Shown: positions 32,461-41,777 of the stretch, in pieces
How the letters are laid out: the number at the start of each line of letters is the position of its first letter
How positions within the stretch are numbered: position 1 is the stretch's first letter
Assembly: GCF_014042355.1 (NCBI RefSeq)
Contig: NZ_JACEZU010000019.1
Location: 1 to 64,000 of the forward strand
DNA from: Rugamonas apoptosis
GTDB lineage: Bacteria > Pseudomonadota > Gammaproteobacteria > Burkholderiales > Burkholderiaceae_D
DNA: 64,000 nucleotides
Direction of reading: 5' to 3'
Notes under the pieces: model-generated
What the model was told of the DNA's origin: nothing
The model's database searches: none
Seen by the model: only the letters and a program-made list of their open reading frames with translations
Position numbers and translations under genes: made by a program

Positions 32461-35400
32461 GACATATCCTCGATGAGTTGGGTGTCCGCCAGGTAGGCGT
32501 GCAGCAGCTTGTTGGCCAGTTCCTGCACGATCGACGTGCCGCTGTCATCGTTCGCGGCCAGGCGCATCTTCTCGATGGTGGGCATCGCGGTCCCGGCCGG
32601 GAAGCGGCGCGCGAGGATGCTCCGGGCGGCATAAATGCCGACGCGCTGTGCCAGCAGATCGCGCAAGGCGACGTCTTGCAGCGTCGTTGAAAACGCCCAT
32701 AGTTCGATCGGGCCGACCGTATTGGTCAGCATCTGTGCCACGAAGCCCAGCTTCGTCTTGACCAGGGCCAGGAAGTTCACGCCATCAGGACCGGGGCCAA
32801 CGGCTTCGCGTTGCAGCCGCCGGATGGCCTCCTCGGACAGCGTGAATTCCTCGCGCAGGATCGCCTCATCTTGCGCATTGCCTCCGCGCATGAGATAAAT
32901 ATTGGTCGCGGCCGCACGCAGTTCTTGTGGATGGTCGGAAAAATATTGTGTGGCGGAGACGATGCGGATGCCCCATTTTCGGCCTTCACGGCCGTCCTTG
33001 ATCAGCGTGGCGATGAAGGGCTTGTAGCCGCCCGCGTTGTGCGTTTCATCGAAGACGATCGACTTGATTTCTTCCTTGACGTCCGCGATGCGCGCCAGGT
33101 GATAGTCGTGGTACAGGGGCGGCACCATGGGAAGCAGCGAGTCCTGACGCAGGAAATAGTTTTTCGCCGCCATGAATCGTCCGAACATATACATGATGGC
33201 GGTGCGCAGTTCGCCTTGCGGCGACTTGTTGCCGATCACGTTATTCAGGTTGATGGCGACGACGCGGGTTTGACTGTCCAATTCGAATCGCGTCCTGCCC
33301 TGGAACAGGGCATACGAGTTGTTCGCGACTGCGAAGCATCGATCCATATAGCTGAGGACCGGTTCGCCGTCGCCGTCGATCCTCGCGTTGCCAAACAGGT
33401 GACGGATTTTTTCATGGTGCAGATAGGCGTTGAAATCGGGGAGTACCGGCACCGCTTGACGTTGCGCCACGGATGCGGCGCGGTGGTGGCCTGCAGTAAA
33501 GAGCAAGTCCGTTATTTCCCACCAGGTCGCGCATTCCCACCACTTGGCGTCGCGCGATGCGCGCAAGCCGTTTTCGTCGAGAATCCTGTCGACCTCGGGA
33601 CATACGTTCGGTTCATACAGGTGGGGGGAGGTTTCGCTACGGTCGTCATAGGCCAGCCTCACGAGCATTTCGTTGGCGCGCGCGCAGTCCCCCGGCACGT
33701 TCTTGGTGTCCGGGTCGCAGCAAAGCAGATTCAGGAAGTCGACCTGGAAATCGTGTTCCTGCTGGCTTGGATGACGGGCGCCCAGTTGCGTATCGAAGAT
33801 GTTGACCATGTAGCGGCTGCTGTTTTCAAGTTGCAGATACACGGCTTCGGACTTCCTTGATGCAGGGAGGGAGTCGCGGATCAGATCGATTTGCCCGATC
33901 GCGGAGGTGCCCACTTCGACGGTCACGTGCAGGGGGAGGCGGGCGGCACCTGCGTTATGCATGACGGCCATTGCTGTCGTGCTGAGCATGCCGGATTTTC
34001 CCGAGCCCGGTGTGCCGGCGTACAGCTCGATCCACGTATCCTGAAGGCGGCCACCGATTTGGATCGGGTAAATTTTCCCGTCCGGCGTACGCATGAGCAG
34101 GTTGCCGCCGCCACCCCACGGTGTCGCCGGCCTTTGCAAAGGCAGCATGCTGAGCGCATCGGACAGGGGCGGCGTTAACCGGTTGGCGACGTTCTTGCTG
34201 GTGAAGGCGGGGATGCTCGACGCCCACGCGGCGACGGGGTCGCCATGCACGGAGGTGACCTGACAGGCGCCCCATGCCTGCAGCGCTTTTTCCAGCGCGG
34301 CCATCCGGCGCCTGCACTCGCGTTCCGTCGCTGCCCAGGTGGAGACTGTGACTTTCATCGACAGGATGGCGTCGGTCTTGCTGCGGGCTTCCAGATCGAC
34401 CAGCGACTGCCGGATCTCGCGGTTGGCGGGGAAGACACCGGCGAAGGCGGTCATCATCTGGCGACCGCGCATCGCATCAAGTCCGCAAGGCGTGAGGTCG
34501 TAGCGGATCCGCCAAGGGATAGTGCGCTCCACCGATGTGAACAGGTCCGCGAAGGGCAGCAAGTCGGCCGGCCCAAGTTCCATCGAGAGGACGCCGTGGT
34601 AAAGTTCGTCGGTTTGAACCAGTTCGCGCGATGTGATGACGTCGTTCGCGCAGATCTGATAGCTCAGCAGCGGCGCGACCAGGTCCGACACGTCATGCGG
34701 ATCCGCACGTCCGTGCGGGGTGATCTTCTCTCCCAACAGGGCGGGACGGAATTTCTGCGACGTGCGTTCGCGGTTCACCATGATCCGCACGGCCCGCACG
34801 GCGTCGGCGACATCGAGCCGTCGCAGCATGACACCTGGACGCCCGTTGGGGCCGCAGTGCTCGAAGTCGTGCAGTATTCGCTCCAGCATCATGTCGTGGC
34901 GGTCTTTCAACGCCAGCATGATCGATGCGGGCGTCTGGCCGTAGCCGATCGGTGGCAACTTGTGTTCCACTGCTTCGCGTGACCGCTGCTTGAATTCGTC
35001 CTTGCGCTCATCCTTGCTCATCACCGTCGTATGGGTGTACACGACCAGCAGGTTCTGCTCCCATGCCACCAGCGGGGCGTTGCGCGCGATGCGATCCAGG
35101 ATGATGTCCTCCGTGTTCAATCCTATCCTGCGTGCGGCGCGTATCTGCGGCTCAGCGAGACGGATCAGTTCATCGGTGGCGCGTTCCGGGTCACGCTCGA
35201 GCGAGAACACGAGGGTATGGCCATGCCGGCGCATGTAGCCGTTCTGACGCACGCGCAGGTTATCAATGAGTGTTGCGAATTCATCGGGCGCGAGGATCTG
35301 GTAGCACCCCTGGACTTCGAACACGGTCAGGAGCGAAAAATCATTATTGACGAGGATGTAGGGATCGGACAGTTCCGGGTGCCGGCGCATGTCGTCGTCG

Positions 35401-35519
35401 GTGAGCCCGATGTGGGTAGCCAGTTCGCAATAGCTGGCGACGTCGCGGCCTATCATGTACTTCGCGAGGTAGGCCAGGACGTCCTCGACCGCTTCAGCGC
35501 AGGAATTCATGACACTCAT
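32457..35519 (-). CDS. traU: TraU / DotO (IcmB)-like secretion ATPase
   Basis: The 1020-aa VirB4-class ATPase powers type IVB assembly and substrate transfer at the inner membrane. Walker A is GTPGSGKS at about residues 502-509. A Walker B-like SIVFDETHNAG lies near 815 and the sensor region IRIVSATQYFSDHP about 40 residues later. The N-terminal half (PYILVNNDFSLLTVFEVQG) and the length, close to IcmB (about 1010 aa), support DotO/TraU over ordinary VirB4. The start MSVMNSCAEAV has GGAGAG upstream and lies 18 bp after the TraT-like gene. Confidence 0.92.
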   Translation of the reverse strand: MSVMNSCAEAVEDVLAYLAKYMIGRDVASYCELATHIGLTDDDMRRHPELSDPYILVNNDFSLLTVFEVQGCYQILAPDEFATLIDNLRVRQNGYMRRHGHTLVFSLERDPERATDELIRLAEPQIRAARRIGLNTEDIILDRIARNAPLVAWEQNLLVVYTHTTVMSKDERKDEFKQRSREAVEHKLPPIGYGQTPASIMLALKDRHDMMLERILHDFEHCGPNGRPGVMLRRLDVADAVRAVRIMVNRERTSQKFRPALLGEKITPHGRADPHDVSDLVAPLLSYQICANDVITSRELVQTDELYHGVLSMELGPADLLPFADLFTSVERTIPWRIRYDLTPCGLDAMRGRQMMTAFAGVFPANREIRQSLVDLEARSKTDAILSMKVTVSTWAATERECRRRMAALEKALQAWGACQVTSVHGDPVAAWASSIPAFTSKNVANRLTPPLSDALSMLPLQRPATPWGGGGNLLMRTPDGKIYPIQIGGRLQDTWIELYAGTPGSGKSGMLSTTAMAVMHNAGAARLPLHVTVEVGTSAIGQIDLIRDSLPASRKSEAVYLQLENSSRYMVNIFDTQLGARHPSQQEHDFQVDFLNLLCCDPDTKNVPGDCARANEMLVRLAYDDRSETSPHLYEPNVCPEVDRILDENGLRASRDAKWWECATWWEITDLLFTAGHHRAASVAQRQAVPVLPDFNAYLHHEKIRHLFGNARIDGDGEPVLSYMDRCFAVANNSYALFQGRTRFELDSQTRVVAINLNNVIGNKSPQGELRTAIMYMFGRFMAAKNYFLRQDSLLPMVPPLYHDYHLARIADVKEEIKSIVFDETHNAGGYKPFIATLIKDGREGRKWGIRIVSATQYFSDHPQELRAAATNIYLMRGGNAQDEAILREEFTLSEEAIRRLQREAVGPGPDGVNFLALVKTKLGFVAQMLTNTVGPIELWAFSTTLQDVALRDLLAQRVGIYAARSILARRFPAGTAMPTIEKMRLAANDDSGTSIVQELANKLLHAYLADTQLIEDMS

Positions 35520-35537
35520 TGCCGCTCTCCAGCCAGG

Positions 35538-36269
35538 TTAGATAGGCGCGTTGATGACGCTGTAATAGGTTCGCGTCCAATCGGACACGGGGTGATCGCT
35601 GTAGGGACCGGATGCCCAGCTACGCGCGACCGCCATGAACCGGCGGGGATGGATGACGAGTGCCAGGTCGGCGAAGACGATTTCACGGAGCTCCTTATCC
35701 TCCAGCGGCTGGCGCACGATCGCCGAGGCGAATGTCGCGGGTTCGTCCGTGCCCCACGCTTGCTGGACATAGTCCCGGTGCGAGGCCATCCAGTTGAGGA
35801 TGTCCCTGGCATCGTGCACCGCGCTGTCGTCGCCGGAGCTCAGCGCGACCAGCATCGCGCGTTGCAGGTGATTGACGTCGCATGGGGACAGGCCAGGCAG
35901 GTAGCTGACGTAGGCGTCGCCCGGTGGCAGTTCGCCGAGATGGCACCAGACGTGGCATAGAGCACAGATGACGCCCTCGTTGCCATCCGTGTGGTCTTGG
36001 TGGTTGTCGTTGATATGGTGTAAATCGTTGAGTTCGAATTCAAATCCACAGTACATGCATGGGCCACGCTGGTGAAGGACGCCATCAGGAAAGGATGTTT
36101 CTGCGTGCGTGGATGTCGATAGCGAGTGCACAGGGGCGCCGCTCCATACCTGCGATGGCGTAGCAAGTAGCAAGCGTGGATGCGCCGCGCATGCCTGCGT
36201 ATCGTTGGCGGGACCGTCTCTGACATCGGACAGCCGAGCGGAAAATTGGAGATCGTCGATCTGTTGCAT
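35538..36269 (-). CDS. traT: TraT / DotN (IcmJ)-like HNH-fold zinc protein
   Basis: The 243-aa protein has a central zinc-ribbon/HNH-like motif: CMYCGFEFELNDLHHIN, followed by N-x-GVICALCHVWCHL. This CxxC..HH..N..CxxCHxxCH pattern is the signature of IcmJ/DotN, a coupling-complex subunit with a degenerate HNH nuclease fold that binds zinc and DotL. Nuclease activity is not expected by analogy with DotN. The N-terminal 65 residues are low in conserved features. The gene lies directly upstream of traU, as in R64. Confidence 0.85.
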   Translation of the reverse strand: MQQIDDLQFSARLSDVRDGPANDTQACAAHPRLLLATPSQVWSGAPVHSLSTSTHAETSFPDGVLHQRGPCMYCGFEFELNDLHHINDNHQDHTDGNEGVICALCHVWCHLGELPPGDAYVSYLPGLSPCDVNHLQRAMLVALSSGDDSAVHDARDILNWMASHRDYVQQAWGTDEPATFASAIVRQPLEDKELREIVFADLALVIHPRRFMAVARSWASGPYSDHPVSDWTRTYYSVINAPI

Positions 36270-36313
36270 GTTTGGCTAGGCGTGCTTGCGCACGCCTCCT
36301 CCCTAGCGGTGTT

Positions 36314-36775
36314 TCAGGTCGGAACCACGCCATGGCTGGAACCGTCGATGCCGATGGTCTCGCCAGCTTTGATCATGGTGTAGCCGATGGCGCCCAATAC
36401 GGCGCCTGCCAAGATCGGCACATAGATCTGGTGCGCCTTGAGCTGGCTATGCTCACCTTCCTTGCCTTTCTTGACCCAGTTGATGCCGCCGAGCCCAGCG
36501 CCGCCGAAGCCGAGGGCGGCGAACACGACGCCCAGGTCGGTCTTGATGGAGGCCGCCTGCGTGGTACCGACGTGAAACAGGCCGGCCAAGCCGCTGGAGG
36601 TGTCCGCATGTGCGGGACCGGCGACCGCGAGGCAACCACCGGTCAGTGCTGCGCTGATCATCATCAGGCGCCGCTGCCGGGGGGATAGTGCGCACTGCGC
36701 TTGGGTGGCCTGCAAATTGGCGTAGATCCGACGGCAAACGTCGTCGTACCCCGCGCCGATGTTCCATTTTTTCAT
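36314..36775 (-). CDS. traR: TraR-like small membrane protein (IcmD/DotP type)
   Basis: The 153-aa protein starts MKKWNIGAGYDDVCRRIYA with AGGAGA about 6 bases upstream. Residues about 36-58 form a signal-like hydrophobic segment ending GPAHADTS. Two more hydrophobic stretches follow (VVFAALGFGGAGLGGINWV and YVPILAGAVLGAIGYTMI), separated by a charged Lys/Glu loop. This hairpin layout resembles VirB2-like or IcmC/IcmD/TraR components. The symbol is assigned from position after TraQ. A 132-bp gap separates it from TraQ, long for this operon, and could hold a promoter. Confidence 0.65.
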   Translation of the reverse strand: MKKWNIGAGYDDVCRRIYANLQATQAQCALSPRQRRLMMISAALTGGCLAVAGPAHADTSSGLAGLFHVGTTQAASIKTDLGVVFAALGFGGAGLGGINWVKKGKEGEHSQLKAHQIYVPILAGAVLGAIGYTMIKAGETIGIDGSSHGVVPT

Positions 36776-36907
36776 TTCGTATCTCCTAGGATAGTTGGTC
36801 TGAGACCGGCTAACGTCAGCTTCGCCACACCGTCATGTCGCGCGGCCTGCGAAGGTGATCGGGGCCCTGGTGGTTGTTGACTGTGTCTCGTGTCTCACCT
36901 CATTTCG

Positions 36908-37441
36908 TTACCAGACCACATGCATTGTCTGGCGGAAGCGTTCGATCATGTCCGCTATCTGTACCAGCATGCATCCGCCTATCATGTGCACCAGCGCGCG
37001 CCAGACGATGTCCTCCCCGCCCTGGGGATTCTGGCCATCGGCGACCGAGTGTTTGAGAAGAATGACGCCTTTGAAGAAGAAATAGCCACCCGCGATGCTG
37101 GCCAGTGTGAGCACGGCGTTGATGGCATCCGCGAAACGGCCAAAGGTCGCGCCGGTGGCATAGGCCACCGGACCATACGCGATGGTGCCCGTGCCCATCG
37201 AATTCCAGGTCGCGTTGATGAACACGGACAGGTTGTACATCAAGCCGCCAACCAGCATCACCGGCACGAGCTCGCCCATCGTCACGGGCGGCTGGCCCGG
37301 CAGGCGGGCGGCGCGCGACATACGCAGCACAGCGTTCCCACAGTACAGTGTTCCAACCAGCTCCCCCATGGTCCACAACGCAAGCCACATCACGGCGGCC
37401 GCATCGCGTGCGAGGTTGACCAGCATCGCCGAGATGTCCAT
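36908..37441 (-). CDS. traQ: TraQ-like polytopic membrane protein (IcmC/DotE type)
   Basis: The 177-aa protein starts at ATG 37441 (MDISAMLVNLARDAA) with AGGAG 8 bases upstream. Four hydrophobic segments are visible: AAAVMWLALWTMGELVGTL, MGELVPVMLVGGLMYNLSVF, AINAVLTLASIAGGYFFF and VWRALVHMIGGCMLVQIA. The family (IcmC/DotE, TraQ) are small integral inner-membrane proteins of type IVB systems. The assignment comes from topology and position between TraP and TraR. Confidence 0.68.
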   Translation of the reverse strand: MDISAMLVNLARDAAAVMWLALWTMGELVGTLYCGNAVLRMSRAARLPGQPPVTMGELVPVMLVGGLMYNLSVFINATWNSMGTGTIAYGPVAYATGATFGRFADAINAVLTLASIAGGYFFFKGVILLKHSVADGQNPQGGEDIVWRALVHMIGGCMLVQIADMIERFRQTMHVVW

Positions 37442-37452
37442 CGCCACCGCTC

Positions 37453-38256
37453 CTAGTTGATGGTGCCGTTCGACGTCAGCACGCGGCGAGCGCGCGCGTC
37501 GATGCGCATGATGCGAAGCTCGCCGATCTGGTCGCCGGGTTGGACGAGATAGGTACGCCCATCATGGTCGATCCAGGCTTGATCGTTGAAGATCGTATTG
37601 AGCCTGTAGCCGTTTAACCGGACCTGGCTCGCGCTGTCTGGTGGTTGCGATGACGACCGGCCGCCAAGCTTCAATGGCCGGTGCGACGCATTGACCACGA
37701 CCCCGGCCGTCTGGCGCGGCACTGGCGCGGCCTGTGACGCCGCCTGGTTCTCGAGGATGCTCAATCTGGCGTTGAGGTCCGCCAACGCGTTGCCGATCAT
37801 GACGCGCTCGCTGTCGGCGATCCCCGCTGCGGGTGCGGAATTTCCACCCTCAGCTGGCGAAGCGGGAGGTGCGTCGGGGCCGGCCTTGGCTTGTGTGGGC
37901 GCTGGTACCGGGGCGGACGCAGGCGTCGATGCGGTTTGCGGTGTTGCTTGCGACGTTTCTGGCGCGGCATTGGGGTCGATGTATTGCGCCTCGTGATGCC
38001 GAACCGCCGGCGCGTCGCGCACGACATGGACGTACGCGAGCGCGGCGAAGAGAATAATGCCGACGATGACCGCTAGGTGAACAGTCTTCAGGCTTGCTAT
38101 ATGGTCGAATAGCGTATTCTTCGCGGCGATGCCGGACGGCTGTTGATGGCCTTCCTGTGCGGCGGCTTGCCTGGCGTCCGTGACCCGGGCATCAAGATCG
38201 AAAATATCCTTGGCATGCTCCGGCCTTTGTGTGGATGTCTGATTCATTTGCTTCAC
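37453..38256 (-). CDS. traP: TraP-like bitopic membrane protein (IcmG/DotF position)
   Basis: The 267-aa protein has a cytoplasmic N-terminus with a FDLDARVTDARQAA segment, one membrane helix (VHLAVIVGIILFAALAYVHV, about residues 58-78), a Pro/Ala-rich periplasmic linker, a short coiled coil (LADLNARLSILENQA) and a C-terminal small beta domain (VRLNGYRLNTIFNDQAWI, YLVQPGDQIGELRIM). The C-terminal domain resembles pilus-assembly modules such as PilP/TraP. The gene lies 11-13 bp from its neighbours within the tra operon. Confidence 0.72.
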   Translation of the reverse strand: MKQMNQTSTQRPEHAKDIFDLDARVTDARQAAAQEGHQQPSGIAAKNTLFDHIASLKTVHLAVIVGIILFAALAYVHVVRDAPAVRHHEAQYIDPNAAPETSQATPQTASTPASAPVPAPTQAKAGPDAPPASPAEGGNSAPAAGIADSERVMIGNALADLNARLSILENQAASQAAPVPRQTAGVVVNASHRPLKLGGRSSSQPPDSASQVRLNGYRLNTIFNDQAWIDHDGRTYLVQPGDQIGELRIMRIDARARRVLTSNGTIN

Positions 38257-38269
38257 CTATTTTGGCTAG

Positions 38270-39544
38270 TCACTGATCACGATGGCGCGAGCCGTCGTCT
38301 TCCGATGGTGGTTTTTCCGGCCTGCCCTGTGGCGGGATACGCGCTGGTACCAGCGGTGGCACCGGCCGACGTTCCGAGGGGAGCGCTTGGCCGGCCGCAC
38401 GCTTGTGGTCGATATCGTCGGTGGAGAACACCGATTCGATGAATTGGATACCGATCGTTTCGCGCAACGGGATGAGGACCTGTTTCGTCGGGGTATGTGC
38501 CGCCTCCGATTTCAGCACTTGGCCAGTCTCAGTGGCCGTGCCGCCAAGGATGGTCCCGGCGATGGTTCTGGCGCTCGGCGTGTCATTGCGGGTCTGGATG
38601 ATGGCACCAAGTGGCGTCACGGTCGTCTGGGTATCGGCCGCCTGGAACAATTCACCAACCTTGCCCAGACCCAGCGCCAGCGCGGGCAACAGGACGCGCG
38701 AAAAGTAGCGGTTGTTGACTTCGCCCGAAAGGGCGGTGCGCATCGACTCCTGGTCGACGGCCTTGGCGGTCACATGATAGGTGTGGCCGCGCCATTCCAT
38801 GAAGGTGAAAGTCATGTCGACCGAGTTATTCACGCGCTTGTAGCCGGGCGCATGCAATATCGCCCCTTCGTAGTCACCGGCCGCGATCTTCGAGCTTATC
38901 CAGGAGTCTTCATCCGTATCGATGGCGGTGCCAAGGATGGCCGGCGCGACGTAGAAGGCCGGCACTATTTTCTCCACATGGTCCGTTTCGCGTGCCGCAC
39001 CAGTTGGCATCACCTCCGGGCTGGCAGGGCTGGTCGCTGCCGCCGCTTCCAGGGCGGTTGTGCGCGCCAGTGTGTGCGGGACGGGTGTCCAGTTGGCGGC
39101 GAGCGTCATGATCTGCTCGGACAGGCGCTCATTGGGCTTTGGCGAGGCCGTAGCGGGTGGTGGCGGAGGCGGGGGCGTCGCCGGGGCCGCAGGACCGGCC
39201 GCAGGTGCCGATGACGGTGCTTCATTTGGCGTGGCAGGCGCGACGGGCCCTTCGGTTGGCGCGACATGTTCTGCGCGCGACGACATGGCCGATACATAGG
39301 AATTGCCGTCCTGCTCGGCCTCTTTGGCGTTCACCTTGTTGTACTTGCGTAGCACGCTGCTGTAGTGTTCACTTTCGTCGGTGGTGGTGCCTTGCCCTGT
39401 CTGGATATGGCTGATCGAGGTCACCTCGGCATGCGCCGAGCTCAAATACGTGTAGCCGATGTAGGCGAGCGCGGCCACCACGATCGTGACGGAGACCGCC
39501 ACGATCTTGAACTGGCGGCCGATATCGACTTGAAATTTGCCCAT
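38270..39544 (-). CDS. traO: TraO / DotG (IcmE)-like channel core protein
   Basis: The 424-aa protein has one N-terminal membrane helix (IVAVSVTIVVAALAYIGYTYL), a long Ala/Pro-rich linker with a seven-Pro run near residue 125, and a conserved C-terminal VirB10-like domain (KIAAGDYEGAILHAPGYKRVNN, TFTFMEWRGHTYHVTAKAVD, NNRYFSRVLLPALALGLGKV). DotG/TraO spans the periplasm from inner to outer membrane. It is shorter than Legionella DotG because the pentapeptide-like repeats are absent, as in plasmid TraO. The start GGAGAC-xx-CC-ATG overlaps nothing and lies 9 bp after TraN. Confidence 0.87.
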   Translation of the reverse strand: MGKFQVDIGRQFKIVAVSVTIVVAALAYIGYTYLSSAHAEVTSISHIQTGQGTTTDESEHYSSVLRKYNKVNAKEAEQDGNSYVSAMSSRAEHVAPTEGPVAPATPNEAPSSAPAAGPAAPATPPPPPPPATASPKPNERLSEQIMTLAANWTPVPHTLARTTALEAAAATSPASPEVMPTGAARETDHVEKIVPAFYVAPAILGTAIDTDEDSWISSKIAAGDYEGAILHAPGYKRVNNSVDMTFTFMEWRGHTYHVTAKAVDQESMRTALSGEVNNRYFSRVLLPALALGLGKVGELFQAADTQTTVTPLGAIIQTRNDTPSARTIAGTILGGTATETGQVLKSEAAHTPTKQVLIPLRETIGIQFIESVFSTDDIDHKRAAGQALPSERRPVPPLVPARIPPQGRPEKPPSEDDGSRHRDQ

Positions 39545-39553
39545 GGCGGTCTC

Positions 39554-40621
39554 CTATTCGATGTCGAGTTCCAGGACCAGCGGCTGTCCGCCTTCGGACA
39601 GTGTGACGTACGGGGTCGGGGCCAGCCTGTACACGCGGGTGCCATCGCTCGCGGCCATCGTCTGTTCGAACGCCGACTGGAAGTCAGCGGCCGTGCGGAC
39701 ATAAACGGCGCCATCAAGTTGCCATACCTGGGTGCGGGTGGGAGCGCCACCACGAACCTTCAACTCGTGGGCCTCTTTGGGCGGAAGGCCATCCAGAAAG
39801 CCTTGCAGGACCGTGTCGTACAGGGCGACGCGTTCCGGGCCCGCGACACCGGTTGGCGCGCCGGGCGCACGGCCTGGAACCCGGATGTCCAGGCGGTAGT
39901 CGACTTCGCGGCTCTTATTGTTCGAATCCGGTTCCCCGGTCACGAGCTTGATCATGATCGGCGTCGCGAGTCCACGAAGGATGACGGCCAGATTGCCATC
40001 CTCGTAGGATGACAACGGGGAAATAACGACGGATGCGGAATCCTTCAGCCAGTCGACGTCGAATGAACGCTGGTCGGAGACCCGTGGTGGCGCAGCCAGA
40101 GGCCATGGGTTCCCCAGTCCATCGATGAAAACGAGCGTCGACATTTCGCCTGGCAGCATACGGGCGATGGGAATGGGCGCGCCGGGCGAAAGGTCGGCCG
40201 TCGTGTCGCGGGTCTTTGGGACGGTGCGTACCGGATGGTAAGCGTTCGCCTTACGCATGTTCTCCAGCATTATGCGCAGCTTGATGATTTCGTCCGGCGC
40301 CAGCGGAACGAGGATATTCTCGGCCTGCTTGGCACTGGTGGGCGGCGAGAGCGGCGGCAGGGGCGCGACGCCATTCTCGGCGGGAGCGGAAGGGCCAGAA
40401 GCCGTCGCGGCGGACGGTCCGCCCCCGTTATTGCCGTAGGCCGTCGCTTGCACCGGGGCCGCCGATTGGGCGCCGGCCGTTCCGGCAGTAGGCGGAGCTG
40501 GCGGTGGTGGGAATTGATTGGCCACCGCGGTCGCCTTGGCGGAAGGACTTTCTGGTTGCGTCGCTTGCGCCGTACCAGCGGCGCACAGGCATACCAAAGC
40601 GAGTGTCAGTGTGCGGTTCAT
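39554..40621 (-). CDS. traN: TraN / DotH (IcmK)-like outer-membrane core protein
   Basis: The 355-aa exported protein starts at ATG 40621 (MNRTLTLALVCLCAAG) with GAGGAA upstream and a signal peptide cleaved near AQA. A disordered region to about residue 115 precedes the conserved DotH/TraN domain: PLAPDEIIKLRIMLENMRKA, STLVFIDGLGNPWPL, LAVILRGLATPIMIKL and KVRGGAPTRTQVWQLDGAVYV. DotH forms the outer-membrane ring with DotC and DotD. Neither of those partners was found in this window. Confidence 0.88.
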   Translation of the reverse strand: MNRTLTLALVCLCAAGTAQATQPESPSAKATAVANQFPPPPAPPTAGTAGAQSAAPVQATAYGNNGGGPSAATASGPSAPAENGVAPLPPLSPPTSAKQAENILVPLAPDEIIKLRIMLENMRKANAYHPVRTVPKTRDTTADLSPGAPIPIARMLPGEMSTLVFIDGLGNPWPLAAPPRVSDQRSFDVDWLKDSASVVISPLSSYEDGNLAVILRGLATPIMIKLVTGEPDSNNKSREVDYRLDIRVPGRAPGAPTGVAGPERVALYDTVLQGFLDGLPPKEAHELKVRGGAPTRTQVWQLDGAVYVRTAADFQSAFEQTMAASDGTRVYRLAPTPYVTLSEGGQPLVLELDIE

Positions 40622-40631
40622 GTTCAATTCC

Positions 40632-41381
40632 TCAAGCCGGATCGGTGACCAGGCGCGCGGCGCCGATCCCCTGGATGTTGTCGAGGGTGGGAATGCGGAC
40701 GATACGCAAGTGGGCGTTGAAGTGTTGAGGAGGCAGGTGCTGGGTCTGGCCTTCGAGCCGGATTTCGATCGGCATTTCCAGATCCCACAGGAACACGCCG
40801 TTCTCGACGCCATCCTTGGTCAGTACGCCAGTGCCTACGGAGGCTGACATGTTCATCCGACGTCCCTTGACCATGTCCAGAATGCCCATTTTTTCAAGGT
40901 TGTCGATGAACTGGGCGAACCCGTCGCGTGTGTAGCTGGGGCGCAAATCCTCGAGCTGTTGGCGCCAGTTGAGGAAGTCGAGTGTAAACGAGCGGGTCAG
41001 CGTGTCCTTGCCAAACTGGATCACGTCCGCGCTCTTTTGGTAGGGGCGTGACAGGGGCACAAGCGGGAACAGGCGGCCATTGTCGGTGGCGAAGTATTGG
41101 CGGTCCGGATGGACCGCGACCCAACCAAGGCCGCAGTTGAGCACGACCGACGCTGCCAGGATAGCCACGAGGACGAAGTTGAGCTTCACTGAGGAACCTG
41201 CGATCGCCGTGAGAAAGTGGTGCTGGCGTTCGAGCCGGAATGCCGGTTCGATGGCATCGCTGGTGTGTTTCAATGTCGATTTCATCGTCGCCATGACGGT
41301 GTCGACCGGCTGCGCTTCGGCGTGCTTTTCCCGTAAGGCATGGTTTTCCAGCTCGGGCTGGATTTCGACCATTGGATCCAT
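40632..41381 (-). CDS. traM: TraM / DotI (IcmL)-like inner-membrane protein, first gene of the tra operon
   Basis: The 249-aa protein starts at ATG 41381 (MDPMVEIQPELENHA) with AGGAGGAG just upstream, among the strongest ribosome-binding sites in the window. One membrane helix (LNFVLVAILAASVVLNCGLGWV, about residues 62-84) is followed by a periplasmic NTF2-like DotI domain (DTLTRSFTLDFLNWRQQLEDL, GILDMVKGRRMNMSASVG). It heads a tightly spaced minus-strand operon, and a perfect inverted TTCGCAT repeat lies about 40-65 bases upstream. Confidence 0.88.
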   Translation of the reverse strand: MDPMVEIQPELENHALREKHAEAQPVDTVMATMKSTLKHTSDAIEPAFRLERQHHFLTAIAGSSVKLNFVLVAILAASVVLNCGLGWVAVHPDRQYFATDNGRLFPLVPLSRPYQKSADVIQFGKDTLTRSFTLDFLNWRQQLEDLRPSYTRDGFAQFIDNLEKMGILDMVKGRRMNMSASVGTGVLTKDGVENGVFLWDLEMPIEIRLEGQTQHLPPQHFNAHLRIVRIPTLDNIQGIGAARLVTDPA

Positions 41382-41418
41382 TTTCTCCTCCTGCGGCACA
41401 AAGCGTAGGGGCTCTGGT

Positions 41419-41446
41419 AATTCGCATAATATGCACAATGCGAATT
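41419..41446. promoter_or_regulatory. TTCGCAT operator site D: perfect inverted repeat upstream of traM
   Basis: AATTCGCAT (41419-41427) and ATGCGAATT (41438-41446) are exact reverse complements separated by 10 bases, giving about two helical turns centre to centre and a classic dimeric-repressor geometry. On the minus strand TATTAT between the arms could serve as a -10 element. It is the most complete copy of the motif in the block. Confidence 0.7.
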
Positions 41447-41777
41447 ATTGGGATCGAAATGCGGTCGTGATCTGATGCGTATCAAACGCGTTTCCGCCAA
41501 GCCAGCTTGCGTTTTTCCGCATCGCATGCTTGTAAATCAGAAATTCCAAGAGAGGATCGGCGGAACGGGAAGCCGGGTAGTGCCAACGTCTGGATTTGCC
41601 GCCAACCCGGGGCCGGCGAAAGGAGTTTCTACAAATAACAATTTATTTGATGTTTGATAATAATGAATGTTTTGCAATTGTTTATTGTTGGTGCAAGCGC
41701 GATCAGTTCGACCGTTGGCTGAGCGCATGGGGCTGGTCGACATACGCATACCGTCACAGCCGTTTCTGGAGGTTCAC
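41447..41777. other. Non-coding divergent region with AT-rich segment; candidate cis-acting DNA site
   Basis: No convincing gene is seen. A GC-rich imperfect inverted repeat (arms CCGGGT / ACCCGG at about 41573-41611) precedes an AT-rich stretch at about 41628-41690 of mostly A/T bases. GGAGG at 41768-41772 serves the next gene. GC inverted repeats beside AT-rich DNA at the start of a transfer operon are typical of oriT or oriV regions, but no nick consensus was recognised. Confidence 0.4.
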
